Assembly (NCBI GenBank): GCA_964540165.1
Contig: CAZILU010000001.1
Location: 4,565-68,564 of the forward strand
Reading direction: 5' to 3'
DNA length: 64,000 nt
Origin: Mariniphaga sp964540165
Lineage (GTDB): Bacteria; Bacteroidota; Bacteroidia; Bacteroidales; Prolixibacteraceae
How positions within the stretch are numbered: position 1 is the first letter of the stretch; every line of letters starts with the position of its first letter. A program made the position numbers and the translations under genes. This document shows positions 17,446-27,209 of the stretch, in pieces. Below the pieces are notes generated by a model. It did not search any database. It was not told where the DNA came from and saw only the letters and a list, made by a program, of their open reading frames with translations.

Positions 17446-19815
17446 ATGACAAAAAGAATGAATCGCAGAAAGGTGTTAGAAACCCTGGGAATGGTGGTGG
17501 GTGGAACGGTCATCACAAAAGCTGCTTCCGCCCAATCATCCACCGCCGGAACAACCGACATTCCGGTCAATATAAAATTTTTTAGCTCGCTGAAAGAGGC
17601 CAAAAAGAGTAAAGAGACCGAACCGGGACAGATGATTCATACCTCCGGATATTTCGCACCGGGCGATGGAGGAGGTGCCACCTACCTGGTGACAAAAAGC
17701 GAAAAAAATATAGAAGCCAATGATGGAGATATCATCAAACTGCACAATGATAACCTGGCTCTGCTCACCGGAATAGATTCAGTCAATTACAAGACCTTTG
17801 GCGTGATTGGTGATGGGAAAAACGATGACGGGGTTCAGATTAAACTGGCACACGATTATGCCAATAAAAACCGGCTGCCGGTGGTCAATACGTCGGGAGA
17901 GTACTGGATCAAAGAGACCAAAGAGATACCGATACAAACTTCAGTGCATTGGGGAGTTACCACTTTTCACATCGATGAAACCTATAATTCCAGGCAACCG
18001 GTCTTCGCCATAACCGGATATTCACAGCCCCGGGAGATCATCCTCGATGAAAACGGGAAAAAAGGTTTGCTGGAAAAGCTGAAGCCCGGTGTTCAACTGA
18101 TCCCGGAACTGAAAGATTTTGTCAATTGCCTGGTGGTCATCAGAGACCGTGGCGACCGGATCGGAAATCGTGCCGGATATCCGGGGCAATCGCAAACCAA
18201 ATCGGAATTTTTCTATATTGAGGAGCACGGCAAAGTGGTTGGTGATATCGCCTGGAGTTTTAATGACTTCACCCAGTTGACGGCTTTTCCTGCTGAAGAG
18301 AGCTACCTGACCGTGGAGGGAGGAACCTTTTACATCTCCGGTGAGGGAGCCTCGCGTGAAGGAAGAAGGCGGGGGTACCTCAGAAATGGCTTTTCCATTA
18401 CCCGCAGCAGAACGATTGTAAGAAACCAATGGGTAGGTCTGGAAAAGGGGAAAACCGATACCGCCATGAACCCGCGAAGCGGATTTTACAGCCTCAGCAC
18501 CGCTTACGATGTGACCCTGGAGAATATCCGGCTCCTGCCCTGGGAAAAAGACCGGCCCGGAAATAACCGCGATGTTGAAGCCGGCACCTATGGCATCGGC
18601 GGAAATACCGTATTGAAGACAACCTTCAGAAATATCACTGCCGAAGGATCATCCATCCACTGGGGCGTTTTTGGCACCAACCTGAACAAAGATTTCCGGG
18701 TAGAAAACTGTCGCCTGAATCGAATCGATGTCCATTTCCACTGCTGGAACCTCACCATTAAGGATTCTCACATTGGAAATAAAGGAATTACCGTAACCGG
18801 CGGTGGCGACCTGATCATAGAAAACACCTCGGTGGAAACCACCCGGTTTGTGAACTTCCGTAGAGACTTCGGTGCCAAGTGGGATGGCGATATCTACATC
18901 AAAAATTGCAGACTTAAACCCGGCTCCAACTCCGAAACAGCCATCCTCTTTTTTATGGCAGCCGATTTTGACTATGGTTACCCCATCGGATATGCAAAAT
19001 CAATTACGATCGACACTTTTAAATTCGACTTCAGAGGTTCTCCGGACAATCAAAGCAACAGTTGGTTAATTAAAACCTCCCCATTTTCAAAAACCAGCGA
19101 GGGGAAACGACTCTTCTTCCCGGAACATATGCACTTCAAAGATATCTCATGTGAAGGCCGTAAAAAGGGTTTAAAACTAATGGAACTTCCAGGTCCACAA
19201 GGATTTTTCATTCCCAATAAGATCGAACTGAACCATCTGCTTTTCGAACATAACGCTTCCATTCGGTTCGATAATATCCAACTGGAAAAGACAGAGGACC
19301 AGGATGAAAAACCATACCACTTTGCTTTTAATAGTCAATCTGATGACGCTTACGACGAGCACTCACTCTACCCGGCGATTCAGATCAAAAACTGTAATGC
19401 CCTGGCAGTCGATGCAGGCAATTCAACCGCACAATTCCTGATTGAGAATTGTGAGGTGAACCGTTTTATTGCCTCCGTTGAAGAGCCGGTGCCGGGAGAG
19501 ATAACCTTTCAGAATTGCCGGTTTATTCCTCAAACCATGAACGGGCAAGACCGGCCATACCAGCTTTCAGCCAATCACGGAACCAGTTTTATCAACTGCA
19601 CGGTTCACCTCCCGCGCAAAGAGGGTAAACCTTTTGTCGAAGGACTTTCCCAAATTAACTTCATGGATATCAACCGGTCGGTCAGGTACAACCATATTAA
19701 TACCCGGTTAGGCAGAGATATCCTGTCCCATCTGAAAAATCAAAACATAACCATTGATTCGCACTTCTTATCCAAACTAATTATCCATCACGAAATCGAA
19801 GATAACCATGAATAG
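17446..19815 (+). CDS. Tat-exported right-handed beta-helix protein
   Basis: Length is 789 aa. The N-terminus MTKRMNRRKVLETLGMVVGG has the twin-arginine pattern and is followed by a hydrophobic stretch and Ala-rich cleavage region (KAASAQ). Residues about 40-110 contain GYFAPGDGGGATYLV, as found ahead of beta-helix domains in pectate-lyase-superfamily and phage tailspike proteins, then KTFGVIGDGKNDD, the usual opening of that helix. The middle shows repeated parallel-helix turns (VENCRLNRIDV, IKDSHIGNKGI, IKNCRLKPGS, FQNCRFIPQ). Catalytic residues cannot be assigned. The gene starts 32 bases after the TIM barrel gene and overlaps the next gene by 8 bases, indicating tight co-translation with the lyase. 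It is unrelated in detail to the four tandem paralogs beyond sharing the fold. Confidence 0.75.
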   Translation: MTKRMNRRKVLETLGMVVGGTVITKAASAQSSTAGTTDIPVNIKFFSSLKEAKKSKETEPGQMIHTSGYFAPGDGGGATYLVTKSEKNIEANDGDIIKLHNDNLALLTGIDSVNYKTFGVIGDGKNDDGVQIKLAHDYANKNRLPVVNTSGEYWIKETKEIPIQTSVHWGVTTFHIDETYNSRQPVFAITGYSQPREIILDENGKKGLLEKLKPGVQLIPELKDFVNCLVVIRDRGDRIGNRAGYPGQSQTKSEFFYIEEHGKVVGDIAWSFNDFTQLTAFPAEESYLTVEGGTFYISGEGASREGRRRGYLRNGFSITRSRTIVRNQWVGLEKGKTDTAMNPRSGFYSLSTAYDVTLENIRLLPWEKDRPGNNRDVEAGTYGIGGNTVLKTTFRNITAEGSSIHWGVFGTNLNKDFRVENCRLNRIDVHFHCWNLTIKDSHIGNKGITVTGGGDLIIENTSVETTRFVNFRRDFGAKWDGDIYIKNCRLKPGSNSETAILFFMAADFDYGYPIGYAKSITIDTFKFDFRGSPDNQSNSWLIKTSPFSKTSEGKRLFFPEHMHFKDISCEGRKKGLKLMELPGPQGFFIPNKIELNHLLFEHNASIRFDNIQLEKTEDQDEKPYHFAFNSQSDDAYDEHSLYPAIQIKNCNALAVDAGNSTAQFLIENCEVNRFIASVEEPVPGEITFQNCRFIPQTMNGQDRPYQLSANHGTSFINCTVHLPRKEGKPFVEGLSQINFMDINRSVRYNHINTRLGRDILSHLKNQNITIDSHFLSKLIIHHEIEDNHE

Positions 19816-21880
19816 AGAAGACCGCAGAACGTTTCTGCAAAAATTTGGGATGATCTCCCTGGCAGCCGGTACCGGAACCCTGATCTCTCTTTCTCCGGCA
19901 ACCGCCGCACCTGCAAATTCTATGAATCCACCGGGATTGATCTCTCTGCCGCCGTCAAACGTATTTGACGTACTGGATCTTGATTTACCCGAATTAACGG
20001 AAGTAAAAAAAGCTCTGGAAAGGAGAGGATATGAAGCCGCATTAAAACGCTTACTGGCTTACTACCGCGAAAAATATCCCAGTCCCCTGAATCCCAAAAC
20101 CCCTCCCGGAGAAAAAAGACAATCAACCCCGGAGAGAGCCGATAACCTGAAAAAACACATTTTTCAATGGGGCCCCTACCCGCCCGCGAATTATGGCGCT
20201 GATATCGACTGGGCTGCCGATCCGGCCGGCGATATTGAATGGGTTGCCGCCATTCAACGGTTCAACTGGGCATCCGACCTCGTACAGGCATACCTGCAAA
20301 CCGGTGACGAAAGTTATGCCGCCACCTTTGTGGAGCTCACAACCGACTGGATGATCAAACACCCGCTGGAAAAGACATTAAACAAGGTGCATCCGGTTTA
20401 TAAAGAGGGAGTTTATGGCAAAAACGGATGGAAAGGATACCCCTGGCTCGACCTGCAGACCGGTATCAGAGCTACCAACATCTGCAGCAGTGTTAAACAA
20501 CTGTTTCACTCAAAAGCATTCACCCCTGAATTTCTGAGCATTCTGCTGGCCAGCCTTTACGACCATCAGGTAAAAACCGAACGCATGCCGATGAATAAAG
20601 TGCATAATAAAGCGATTTTTGAGCAACGAGGCTTCTTTAACGTTCTGCACACCTTTCCCGAATACAAAGATAAAGAACGATGGCTTCAGGGTGCCATTAC
20701 CATTACCTGCGAAAACATCATGGCCCAAACCACCACCGATGGAGTTCAACGAGAGTGGTGCGGAGGATATCACTCGGGAGTTTATCGCGATGTCCTTGAA
20801 ATAGACAGCCGGGTAAAAGATCTTGGATATGAAATGCCATCTTACTACAAAGCGCGGGTAAAAGCGATGGCAGATCACATCTTTGGCATCTCAACCCCCG
20901 ACCTGGGATTTCCAATGTTTGGAGATACAGGCCGATCCAAAATAAGCTCAGATAAACGCTCTGACTGGCAATTATACAGCATGCTGACAGAAGCTTCCCG
21001 GAAATTCAATGATCCAAAATACAAGGACCTGGCAGAATTGCATACCCAATACCTTCCCAAAAACGGAAGTACGGCATTTCCCGAAGCCGGTCTTTATGCC
21101 ATGAGAAATGGCTGGTCTCCCAACGATATCTACATGGCGCTCCATTGTTCACCACCAGCCATCAGCTCACACGACACACCCGACAACGGCACTTTCGAAC
21201 TCTATGCCAACGGACGATGGCTGATGCCCGACTCCGGGTTTTATACTTACGGACACGATGCTGCAGCACGCACATGGCACAGGCAAACCAAAATACATGC
21301 CACACTCACGGTAAATGACAGCGATACCAGTATGAACGGGCGACAGCTTCACTGGTCATCAAATGATAGTCTTGATATTCTCTGCGTTGAGAACCCATCG
21401 TACCACCAATTTCTGCATCGACGTACCGTATGGTTTGTTGACAAAAATGGAGAGGTGCCCTTCTTTGTCATCGCTGATGAGGCTATTGGTGATTTGAATG
21501 GAGAAATTGCTGTCAGATTTCCAATGGCTCCCGGAGAAATAAACCTGGATAACTCCCTAAATCGTTTTTATACCAATTACAATGACAGCAATCTGTTAGT
21601 CCAGGTATCAGGCAAGAAAGAGATCAAATTAAAAAAAGAGGCGGGCTGGCACGCCTGGAGTTACGGAAAAAGAGAACCTCGTACAACCATCGCTGCCATT
21701 CATAAGGGTCGTGCCCCGTTTGTATTTATATCGATCCTGGTGCCGTTTAAAGGCATTAAGGCACCTGAGTGCACCCTTCATACCCATCCGCACGACTTGA
21801 TCGCCGGAATAAATCCGATGGCATTAAATTTGTCGGTTGGAAACCGGAACTTTCAATTAACCCGGACCCTCGGAGAATAA
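19808..21880 (+). CDS. Heparinase II/III-family polysaccharide lyase (PL12-like)
   Basis: A 690-aa lyase that likely cleaves uronic-acid-containing polysaccharide by beta-elimination. The N-terminus has DRRTFLQKFG, a Tat-type signal, then a hydrophobic stretch. The N-terminal alpha/alpha toroid opens with LDLPELTEVKKALERRGYEA, typical of the PF16889 domain of PL12 enzymes, and carries WASDLVQAYLQTG, HNKAIFEQRGFF (candidate Asn) and REWCGGYHSGVYRD (candidate Tyr). The C-terminal beta-sandwich (PF07940) starts near GLYAMRNGW and has SSHDTPDNGTFELYANGRWL and the TWHRQTKIHATLTVND block (candidate His). Glycosaminoglycan-like substrates are known for PL12, but alginate or ulvan lyases share the fold, so specificity is open. 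It is the last gene before the terminator at 21894. Confidence 0.85.
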   Translation: MNREDRRTFLQKFGMISLAAGTGTLISLSPATAAPANSMNPPGLISLPPSNVFDVLDLDLPELTEVKKALERRGYEAALKRLLAYYREKYPSPLNPKTPPGEKRQSTPERADNLKKHIFQWGPYPPANYGADIDWAADPAGDIEWVAAIQRFNWASDLVQAYLQTGDESYAATFVELTTDWMIKHPLEKTLNKVHPVYKEGVYGKNGWKGYPWLDLQTGIRATNICSSVKQLFHSKAFTPEFLSILLASLYDHQVKTERMPMNKVHNKAIFEQRGFFNVLHTFPEYKDKERWLQGAITITCENIMAQTTTDGVQREWCGGYHSGVYRDVLEIDSRVKDLGYEMPSYYKARVKAMADHIFGISTPDLGFPMFGDTGRSKISSDKRSDWQLYSMLTEASRKFNDPKYKDLAELHTQYLPKNGSTAFPEAGLYAMRNGWSPNDIYMALHCSPPAISSHDTPDNGTFELYANGRWLMPDSGFYTYGHDAAARTWHRQTKIHATLTVNDSDTSMNGRQLHWSSNDSLDILCVENPSYHQFLHRRTVWFVDKNGEVPFFVIADEAIGDLNGEIAVRFPMAPGEINLDNSLNRFYTNYNDSNLLVQVSGKKEIKLKKEAGWHAWSYGKREPRTTIAAIHKGRAPFVFISILVPFKGIKAPECTLHTHPHDLIAGINPMALNLSVGNRNFQLTRTLGE

Positions 21881-21893
21881 TACCACATACCAT

Positions 21894-21924
21894 AAAAAAG
21901 CCGCTCTGACAGAGCGGCTTTTTT
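21894..21924. terminator. Bidirectional rho-independent terminator
   Basis: A perfect 8-bp stem GCCGCTCT/AGAGCGGC with a GAC loop is flanked by six A on the left and six T on the right, so it works on both strands. It separates the converging lyase cluster (plus) and SusCD operon (minus). Confidence 0.93.
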
Positions 21925-21944
21925 ATTAACTTCTATTTGTTAAT

Positions 21945-23831
21945 CTACTCTTTATCAAAATAGTTAATATACCAGTTTTTCTCATCTAACAGCAGATTAT
22001 AAATCCTGTCTCTTTCACTGGAAGGGAACTTCTGAGATACCATTTTGGCCAGGAATGAAGGATCCTTCCTCCGTTTGGCAACGCGCATCAAATCATAAAA
22101 ACGCTCGCCTTCATACGCCAACTCGCGGGCACGCTCCTCAATAATCTTCTCTTCTAAGTACAACTGAAGCGCGGCGAAATTGCCGGTAAAGTTATTATGG
22201 CCGATTACCTCATTGGTAAATGGATCGTTTTGGTAAACAATATTTCCTATTTTAACGGCATCGTCTGACTGAAGAACATACCCGGCATATTTGGCACTGC
22301 CAAAACCAACCCGGTCACGAACACCCTTTTGTGGCCGGTTACTGGAAGCGGCATAATTTGATCCGTCGTTCAAAATATTAACAGCATTAGACGTAAAGGT
22401 ACTCACATTGCCCTGACGTAAAAATGCCCAATAGGTATAGAGTTCGGCCAACCACAAGTGGACTCCCGCGGCCCGGTAGATCATAAAATTAGCATCGTTT
22501 GCGTATTGATTTTTCCCAACGGAGTATTTCCAGATAACGGTATCGGCATTTTCAACAATCGCCCTTGAAGAACGATCATCACCCAACGCCCGCAGAATCA
22601 TCATCTGTCGTGCTGAGGTTGTACTAAGGACCGACCCATTTCGCATATAGGCATACGATACATTATATCCCCGGTAAAAATCACCAGGAATACCTCTGGT
22701 AACGGTTCGGGCATCCTGTGGCCGGTTGTTATCACCAACGACCAGGAAATCATCCCAGATACCTTCCCAGTAAATAACAGCCTGCCGTGTAGGTTTCAGC
22801 ATATATTTATTGGGGCCCCGGGGTTCAAGTAACGTCTGCAAACTATGCTGCTGCAAATTGGCTTTGTTAAACCATACCGTCAGAATATGTTCTTCCACAT
22901 TAATGGATGACAAAATATTTTTCCAGCTGGCATTTGAGAAGGTAGCTCTCAGATCATACCGGCTGTTTCCAAAATAGATAATCTTTTCAAAATAGGTTGC
23001 TGCTTTTGCTAAATCACCACTCGTCAGATACATAATGCCAAGCAAGGCATTTCGGGCATGTTCATTCCAAATGGTAACTTCCCAGGTCTGGTCGTTGTTA
23101 TTAATATAGTGATTAACACCCACAGCCTTGATTCGATTCTCTAATTCATTTGTAAAATAGTCTATAACCAAAGCTTCATCATAATAAATCTTATCCAATT
23201 CGATCGGTTGATTATAGATCGTATCGTTCGTATATCCATCGGTTCCAAAAATGATCTGGATACTATCGATATAGGTCTCTTTAGAATCTAAAAACGCTTC
23301 CGTTTCATCAATCGATGTTAACGACTCGTGAATAAAAGGAACCTTTCCATAAATCCGAACCGCATTGAAATAAGCCCAGGCTCTCATACAGAGCACTTCA
23401 CCATAAAGACGGTCGTAATTGGTTATCGGACTATTAGGATCCGTAACTTCCGGATGTGTTCTCTCCAACACTCTGATAAGGTTATTCGTATTTGAGATTA
23501 ACCGGAAGAAGTTGGTCGGAGATGCATACTTGTTATCACGCGAAACATCAAAATTATAGATCTCAATCAAATCCGCATCGGCATTCTTAGTAATATTAAC
23601 CAAATCGGCCCTGACTTCACCCAAAATAAAAAGCTGCTCAACCAGCTCCTGCTGAATGGCATACATTCCCATAGCAGCCGACCGGTATTCATACCAATCG
23701 CGATACATCTGCTCTTCAGACAAGTTAAGCTCCTGATTGGGATTTAAAAAATCGCTACAGGATGTAATAACCAGGGCTGAAGCCATTAGTAAAATTAAAC
23801 CCCTGAGGTATTTATTGGTGAATCTTCTCAT
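21945..23831 (-). CDS. SusD/RagB-family outer-membrane nutrient-binding lipoprotein (distal pair)
   Basis: About 628 aa from the ATG at 23831 (MRRFTNKYLRG), which gives a compact lipoprotein signal ending in VITSC. An upstream ATG at 23849 would touch the SusC stop. SusD features include the C-SDFLNPNQEL N-terminus, the YGEVLCMRAWAYFNAVRIYGKVPF block (TPR region), MIYRAAGVHLWLAELY and the C-terminal RARELAYEGERFYDLMRVAKRR. It binds oligosaccharide at the cell surface and caps the SusC pore encoded just upstream. It is the last gene of the seven-gene operon and ends 20 bases from the shared terminator. Confidence 0.9.
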   Translation of the reverse strand: MRRFTNKYLRGLILLMASALVITSCSDFLNPNQELNLSEEQMYRDWYEYRSAAMGMYAIQQELVEQLFILGEVRADLVNITKNADADLIEIYNFDVSRDNKYASPTNFFRLISNTNNLIRVLERTHPEVTDPNSPITNYDRLYGEVLCMRAWAYFNAVRIYGKVPFIHESLTSIDETEAFLDSKETYIDSIQIIFGTDGYTNDTIYNQPIELDKIYYDEALVIDYFTNELENRIKAVGVNHYINNNDQTWEVTIWNEHARNALLGIMYLTSGDLAKAATYFEKIIYFGNSRYDLRATFSNASWKNILSSINVEEHILTVWFNKANLQQHSLQTLLEPRGPNKYMLKPTRQAVIYWEGIWDDFLVVGDNNRPQDARTVTRGIPGDFYRGYNVSYAYMRNGSVLSTTSARQMMILRALGDDRSSRAIVENADTVIWKYSVGKNQYANDANFMIYRAAGVHLWLAELYTYWAFLRQGNVSTFTSNAVNILNDGSNYAASSNRPQKGVRDRVGFGSAKYAGYVLQSDDAVKIGNIVYQNDPFTNEVIGHNNFTGNFAALQLYLEEKIIEERARELAYEGERFYDLMRVAKRRKDPSFLAKMVSQKFPSSERDRIYNLLLDEKNWYINYFDKE

Positions 23832-23848
23832 CTTATTAAAAATTAACA

Positions 23849-26800
23849 TTATAAACCTAATTTAACACCCATAACAAACTGCCTGGCTTGTGGCGTTTGG
23901 CCATAGTCGATACCATTATCCATTTGAGACAGAGAATATCCAAATTCCGGGTCATATCCAATATATTTAGAGAAGGTAAATATATTATTTGCAGAAACAT
24001 AAAACTGCGCCCTTCTGAAGGCAATAAATTTATCGGGAATGGTATAACTCAAGGTAACATTCTTAACCCTTAAATACGAGCCGTCTTCGATCCACCGTGT
24101 TGAAAAAGAAGAGTTACCGATCGGATCATTATAGAGTGCTCTGGGAATTTCAGTAACCTGACCCTCATACTGCCAACGGTTTAATACCGAGGTACTCTGG
24201 TTTTGCAAACCAGTCATACTTTCATTTTTATACCGTATATAATTAAATACCTCATTCCCGACAACAGCCTGAATAAAGGCATCGAGGGACCAACGTTTAA
24301 AATTGAATGAATTTCTGAATCCTCCAAAAAAGTCAGGAACAGATGAACCAATAACGGTTTTATCGTAATTATTAATGATACCATCCGGTTCACCCATTGG
24401 TCCGGAAATATCTTTAAATTTGGCATCCCCTCCATGATAAAGATTCAGTGTTTCGTTGCGTAAACCAGAAGCATGGGCTTCATCCGTAGTGGAATAAACG
24501 CCTTCAAAAATATAACCATAAAAACTGTTCGCGGTTTCTCCAACCATATTAACAGTCTGGGCTCCCAAAATATCCGTAATTAACCGGTTCCCGCTAATCT
24601 CCAATATTTCGTTGGTAAAGGCAGAATAGGTAGCCTGAACATCCCATTTAAAGTTCCGTTGATCAACAATCCGAACAAAAAGATTGGCATCGATACCTTT
24701 GTTCTCCATCTTGCCATTATTCTCCGCACGGTAATTAAAACCAAAGTAGGCTTCCATCGGACTGTAAATCAACATATCGTTCACGGTAGATTTATAAATA
24801 TCTACTTTAGCAGTCACGCGGTTACCAAACAGAGCTAAATCTAATCCTCCGTTTAATTGATTGACCGTTTCGTATGAGAGCTGCTCATTGGGAAAAACGG
24901 CTGGTAATAAACCAGTGGTAGTACGAAACCTTACGGCATCGTAATAACGCGAAGCACTCGATTCACCAATGTCATCATTTCCACTCTTACCATAGGAGGC
25001 CCTCAACTTAAACTCTTCAAGCCACGATAAATTTTTCAGGAAGGATTCGCTTGATAATCTCCAGCCGCCACCCACGGCATAAAAAAGACCAAAGGGCGCA
25101 TCGAAAACAGTGAACGTATTGGCAGCATCCACACCTACCCTTGAAGAACCGTCCACCGAGAGTGCAGCAGATAACAAGTACCGATCCTGAAAACTGTAAT
25201 TAAAACTTTCATATAGCGATACCCAATTCCACCGTCGATTAGAACCTCCTATCTCACGTAAGCTGTTGGTACCATCTTGCAACATCCTATATTGGTCGTT
25301 TTGATGGGAATTTTTAGTCAAACCCCAGTCAAATTCAAAATTATTGGTCATGGTATTAACACCGGTAGAAGAGCTGATCCGATGATTATTACCAAAGGTT
25401 TTGGTATAAAGAATATAGGTGTTGTTATAAAAATTAAAAAGCCCGTTGTTGGAAGCCTTTGCAACGTTGTAAGCTTCCTGATTATAGTAACGCTCCATAC
25501 CGGTATTTGGCATAAAAATGTTCTCCTTCAACAGGTTATAAGTAAGACCAAAATTACTGTTGACAGAAAAATCCGGGGAGAAAATCGCTTGCAACCCCAT
25601 GTTGGTGGTGAAGTTGAAATTGGTATTAGAGGCCGAATAGTTGTCAATAACCGCTTTGGGATTGCTAACACCCAGGGCATCTACATTGGCTAATACTGAA
25701 AGCCGGTTGCCATCGTCATCGTATTGAAACGGATTTAACAGAGGCGATTTACCCAATCCGGCTAAAATAGGACTGGTCTCATTAACCTTTCCCGACTCCT
25801 TCATCTCAGAAGAGTTATAGCTCATAGCAACCCCGGTATTCATTCTCAGCCAGGTAAAAATATTTAGCATACCGACAAATCGAATATTATATCCCTGATA
25901 ACCGGTAGACTTTATAATTCCGTCTCCATTCAGATATCCAAATGATATACCATAACGGGCAATTTCGTCACCCCCCTTAACATTAACATTCAAATTGGAA
26001 AAGGCGGCATCGGAGAAAATCTCATTTTGCCAGTTGGTATTGTGTGAATAGTTGACATATCCCTCTTCACTTGGTCTTAGAAAAAGCATGGGATGGGTTA
26101 ATCGGATCCGCTCTTCCCGCTCACCCGATGAAAAGAGTACTTCGCTCATCAACGTTTTGTGCTGACCTGCATTCAGTTGTGGAATTTGTCTCTCCGGGCT
26201 GAGGGAATAACCATACCGGAGGTCAAAATCGATTACCGTTTCGGTGGCTGTCGGATCCAGGGTTTCAATTAACACCACCCCGTTCGATGCTTTGGAACCA
26301 TAGGCCGTAGTAACCGTAGGATCTTTTACAACCGTGATTTTAGATACATCAAACGGATTCACTCCCAGCAAAGGATTATAGGTAAACCCTTCCAGATTGG
26401 ATTCAAACACCCCTAATGAGGTAATGGGAATACCATCGACAACATATAGAGGTTGTGTATTTGCATTAAGTGAATTAACACCCCGTAACAAGGAAAATGC
26501 ACCGCTGCCCGGGTCTCCCGAACGGTTGACCACATGCAAACCAGAGACACGTCCCTGCATATACTGATCAATAGATAACGCCGGAGTGTGAAAGATCTTC
26601 TGGGTATTCACCTCATCGAAGGAGGCTACTACATTCTTTCTGCGCAATCGTTGCGATAAAATCCGAACCTGATCGTCACCTGAAACCATATCGTCTCCGG
26701 TCAGATAAATTGTCAGATAACTCCGGTTATTTAAAAATACCCGCTTTGTCTTATACATGGAAGAGGCTTCTACATTGAGCCAGATTTTCCCCGACTTGGT

Positions 26801-27163
26801 TTTCAATGTAAAAGAACCATCCTCACCGGTAACAACAGGAAGTTCATAGGACCCTTCAATGGCAATAGCCACATTAGCTACCGGTTGATTCAGCCCATTT
26901 ACCACTTTACCTTTAACCAGCAACGTGTCTTGGGCTCTCCCCACTGAAACGCCAAGTACCAACATCAACGCTACTAAAGCAAACTGTTTCAGCTTTTCAA
27001 GTCTTATTCTATTGTTCATTATCTTATTGATTTGCATTTTTGGAATGCGGTTCCTGTTCATCGCATCTTCCACAATTCCCTTGCTCAAATTATTATTCTC
27101 AAACATCATAAACAATCTGTTATAGCGGTTTTGAAATGTTGCTATGCGTATTGTTTCTTTCAT
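23849..27163 (-). CDS. SusC/RagA-family TonB-dependent transporter (distal pair)
   Basis: An outer-membrane TonB-dependent porin of about 1100 aa. Order of parts: hydrophobic signal (LKQFALVALMLVLGVSVGRAQ), carboxypeptidase-regulatory-like beta-sandwich (LLVKGKVVNGLNQPVANVAI), plug domain (YMQGRVSGLHVV, DPGSGAFSLLRGVNSLN, PLYVVDGIP, VVKDPTVTTAYGSKASNGVVLI), and beta-barrel ending ARQFVMGVKLGL. The start is uncertain. ATG 27163 leaves about 48 residues before the signal, ATG 27019 (MNNRIRLEKL) gives a normal signal but a 190-base gap from the previous gene, and ATG 27193 is also possible. It pairs with the SusD gene directly downstream. The substrate is unknown. Confidence 0.9.
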   Translation of the reverse strand: MKETIRIATFQNRYNRLFMMFENNNLSKGIVEDAMNRNRIPKMQINKIMNNRIRLEKLKQFALVALMLVLGVSVGRAQDTLLVKGKVVNGLNQPVANVAIAIEGSYELPVVTGEDGSFTLKTKSGKIWLNVEASSMYKTKRVFLNNRSYLTIYLTGDDMVSGDDQVRILSQRLRRKNVVASFDEVNTQKIFHTPALSIDQYMQGRVSGLHVVNRSGDPGSGAFSLLRGVNSLNANTQPLYVVDGIPITSLGVFESNLEGFTYNPLLGVNPFDVSKITVVKDPTVTTAYGSKASNGVVLIETLDPTATETVIDFDLRYGYSLSPERQIPQLNAGQHKTLMSEVLFSSGEREERIRLTHPMLFLRPSEEGYVNYSHNTNWQNEIFSDAAFSNLNVNVKGGDEIARYGISFGYLNGDGIIKSTGYQGYNIRFVGMLNIFTWLRMNTGVAMSYNSSEMKESGKVNETSPILAGLGKSPLLNPFQYDDDGNRLSVLANVDALGVSNPKAVIDNYSASNTNFNFTTNMGLQAIFSPDFSVNSNFGLTYNLLKENIFMPNTGMERYYNQEAYNVAKASNNGLFNFYNNTYILYTKTFGNNHRISSSTGVNTMTNNFEFDWGLTKNSHQNDQYRMLQDGTNSLREIGGSNRRWNWVSLYESFNYSFQDRYLLSAALSVDGSSRVGVDAANTFTVFDAPFGLFYAVGGGWRLSSESFLKNLSWLEEFKLRASYGKSGNDDIGESSASRYYDAVRFRTTTGLLPAVFPNEQLSYETVNQLNGGLDLALFGNRVTAKVDIYKSTVNDMLIYSPMEAYFGFNYRAENNGKMENKGIDANLFVRIVDQRNFKWDVQATYSAFTNEILEISGNRLITDILGAQTVNMVGETANSFYGYIFEGVYSTTDEAHASGLRNETLNLYHGGDAKFKDISGPMGEPDGIINNYDKTVIGSSVPDFFGGFRNSFNFKRWSLDAFIQAVVGNEVFNYIRYKNESMTGLQNQSTSVLNRWQYEGQVTEIPRALYNDPIGNSSFSTRWIEDGSYLRVKNVTLSYTIPDKFIAFRRAQFYVSANNIFTFSKYIGYDPEFGYSLSQMDNGIDYGQTPQARQFVMGVKLGL

Positions 27164-27209
27164 TCGGTGTAAATTGAATATTGATAACATCAAGAATTAA
27201 TCCTTTCAA

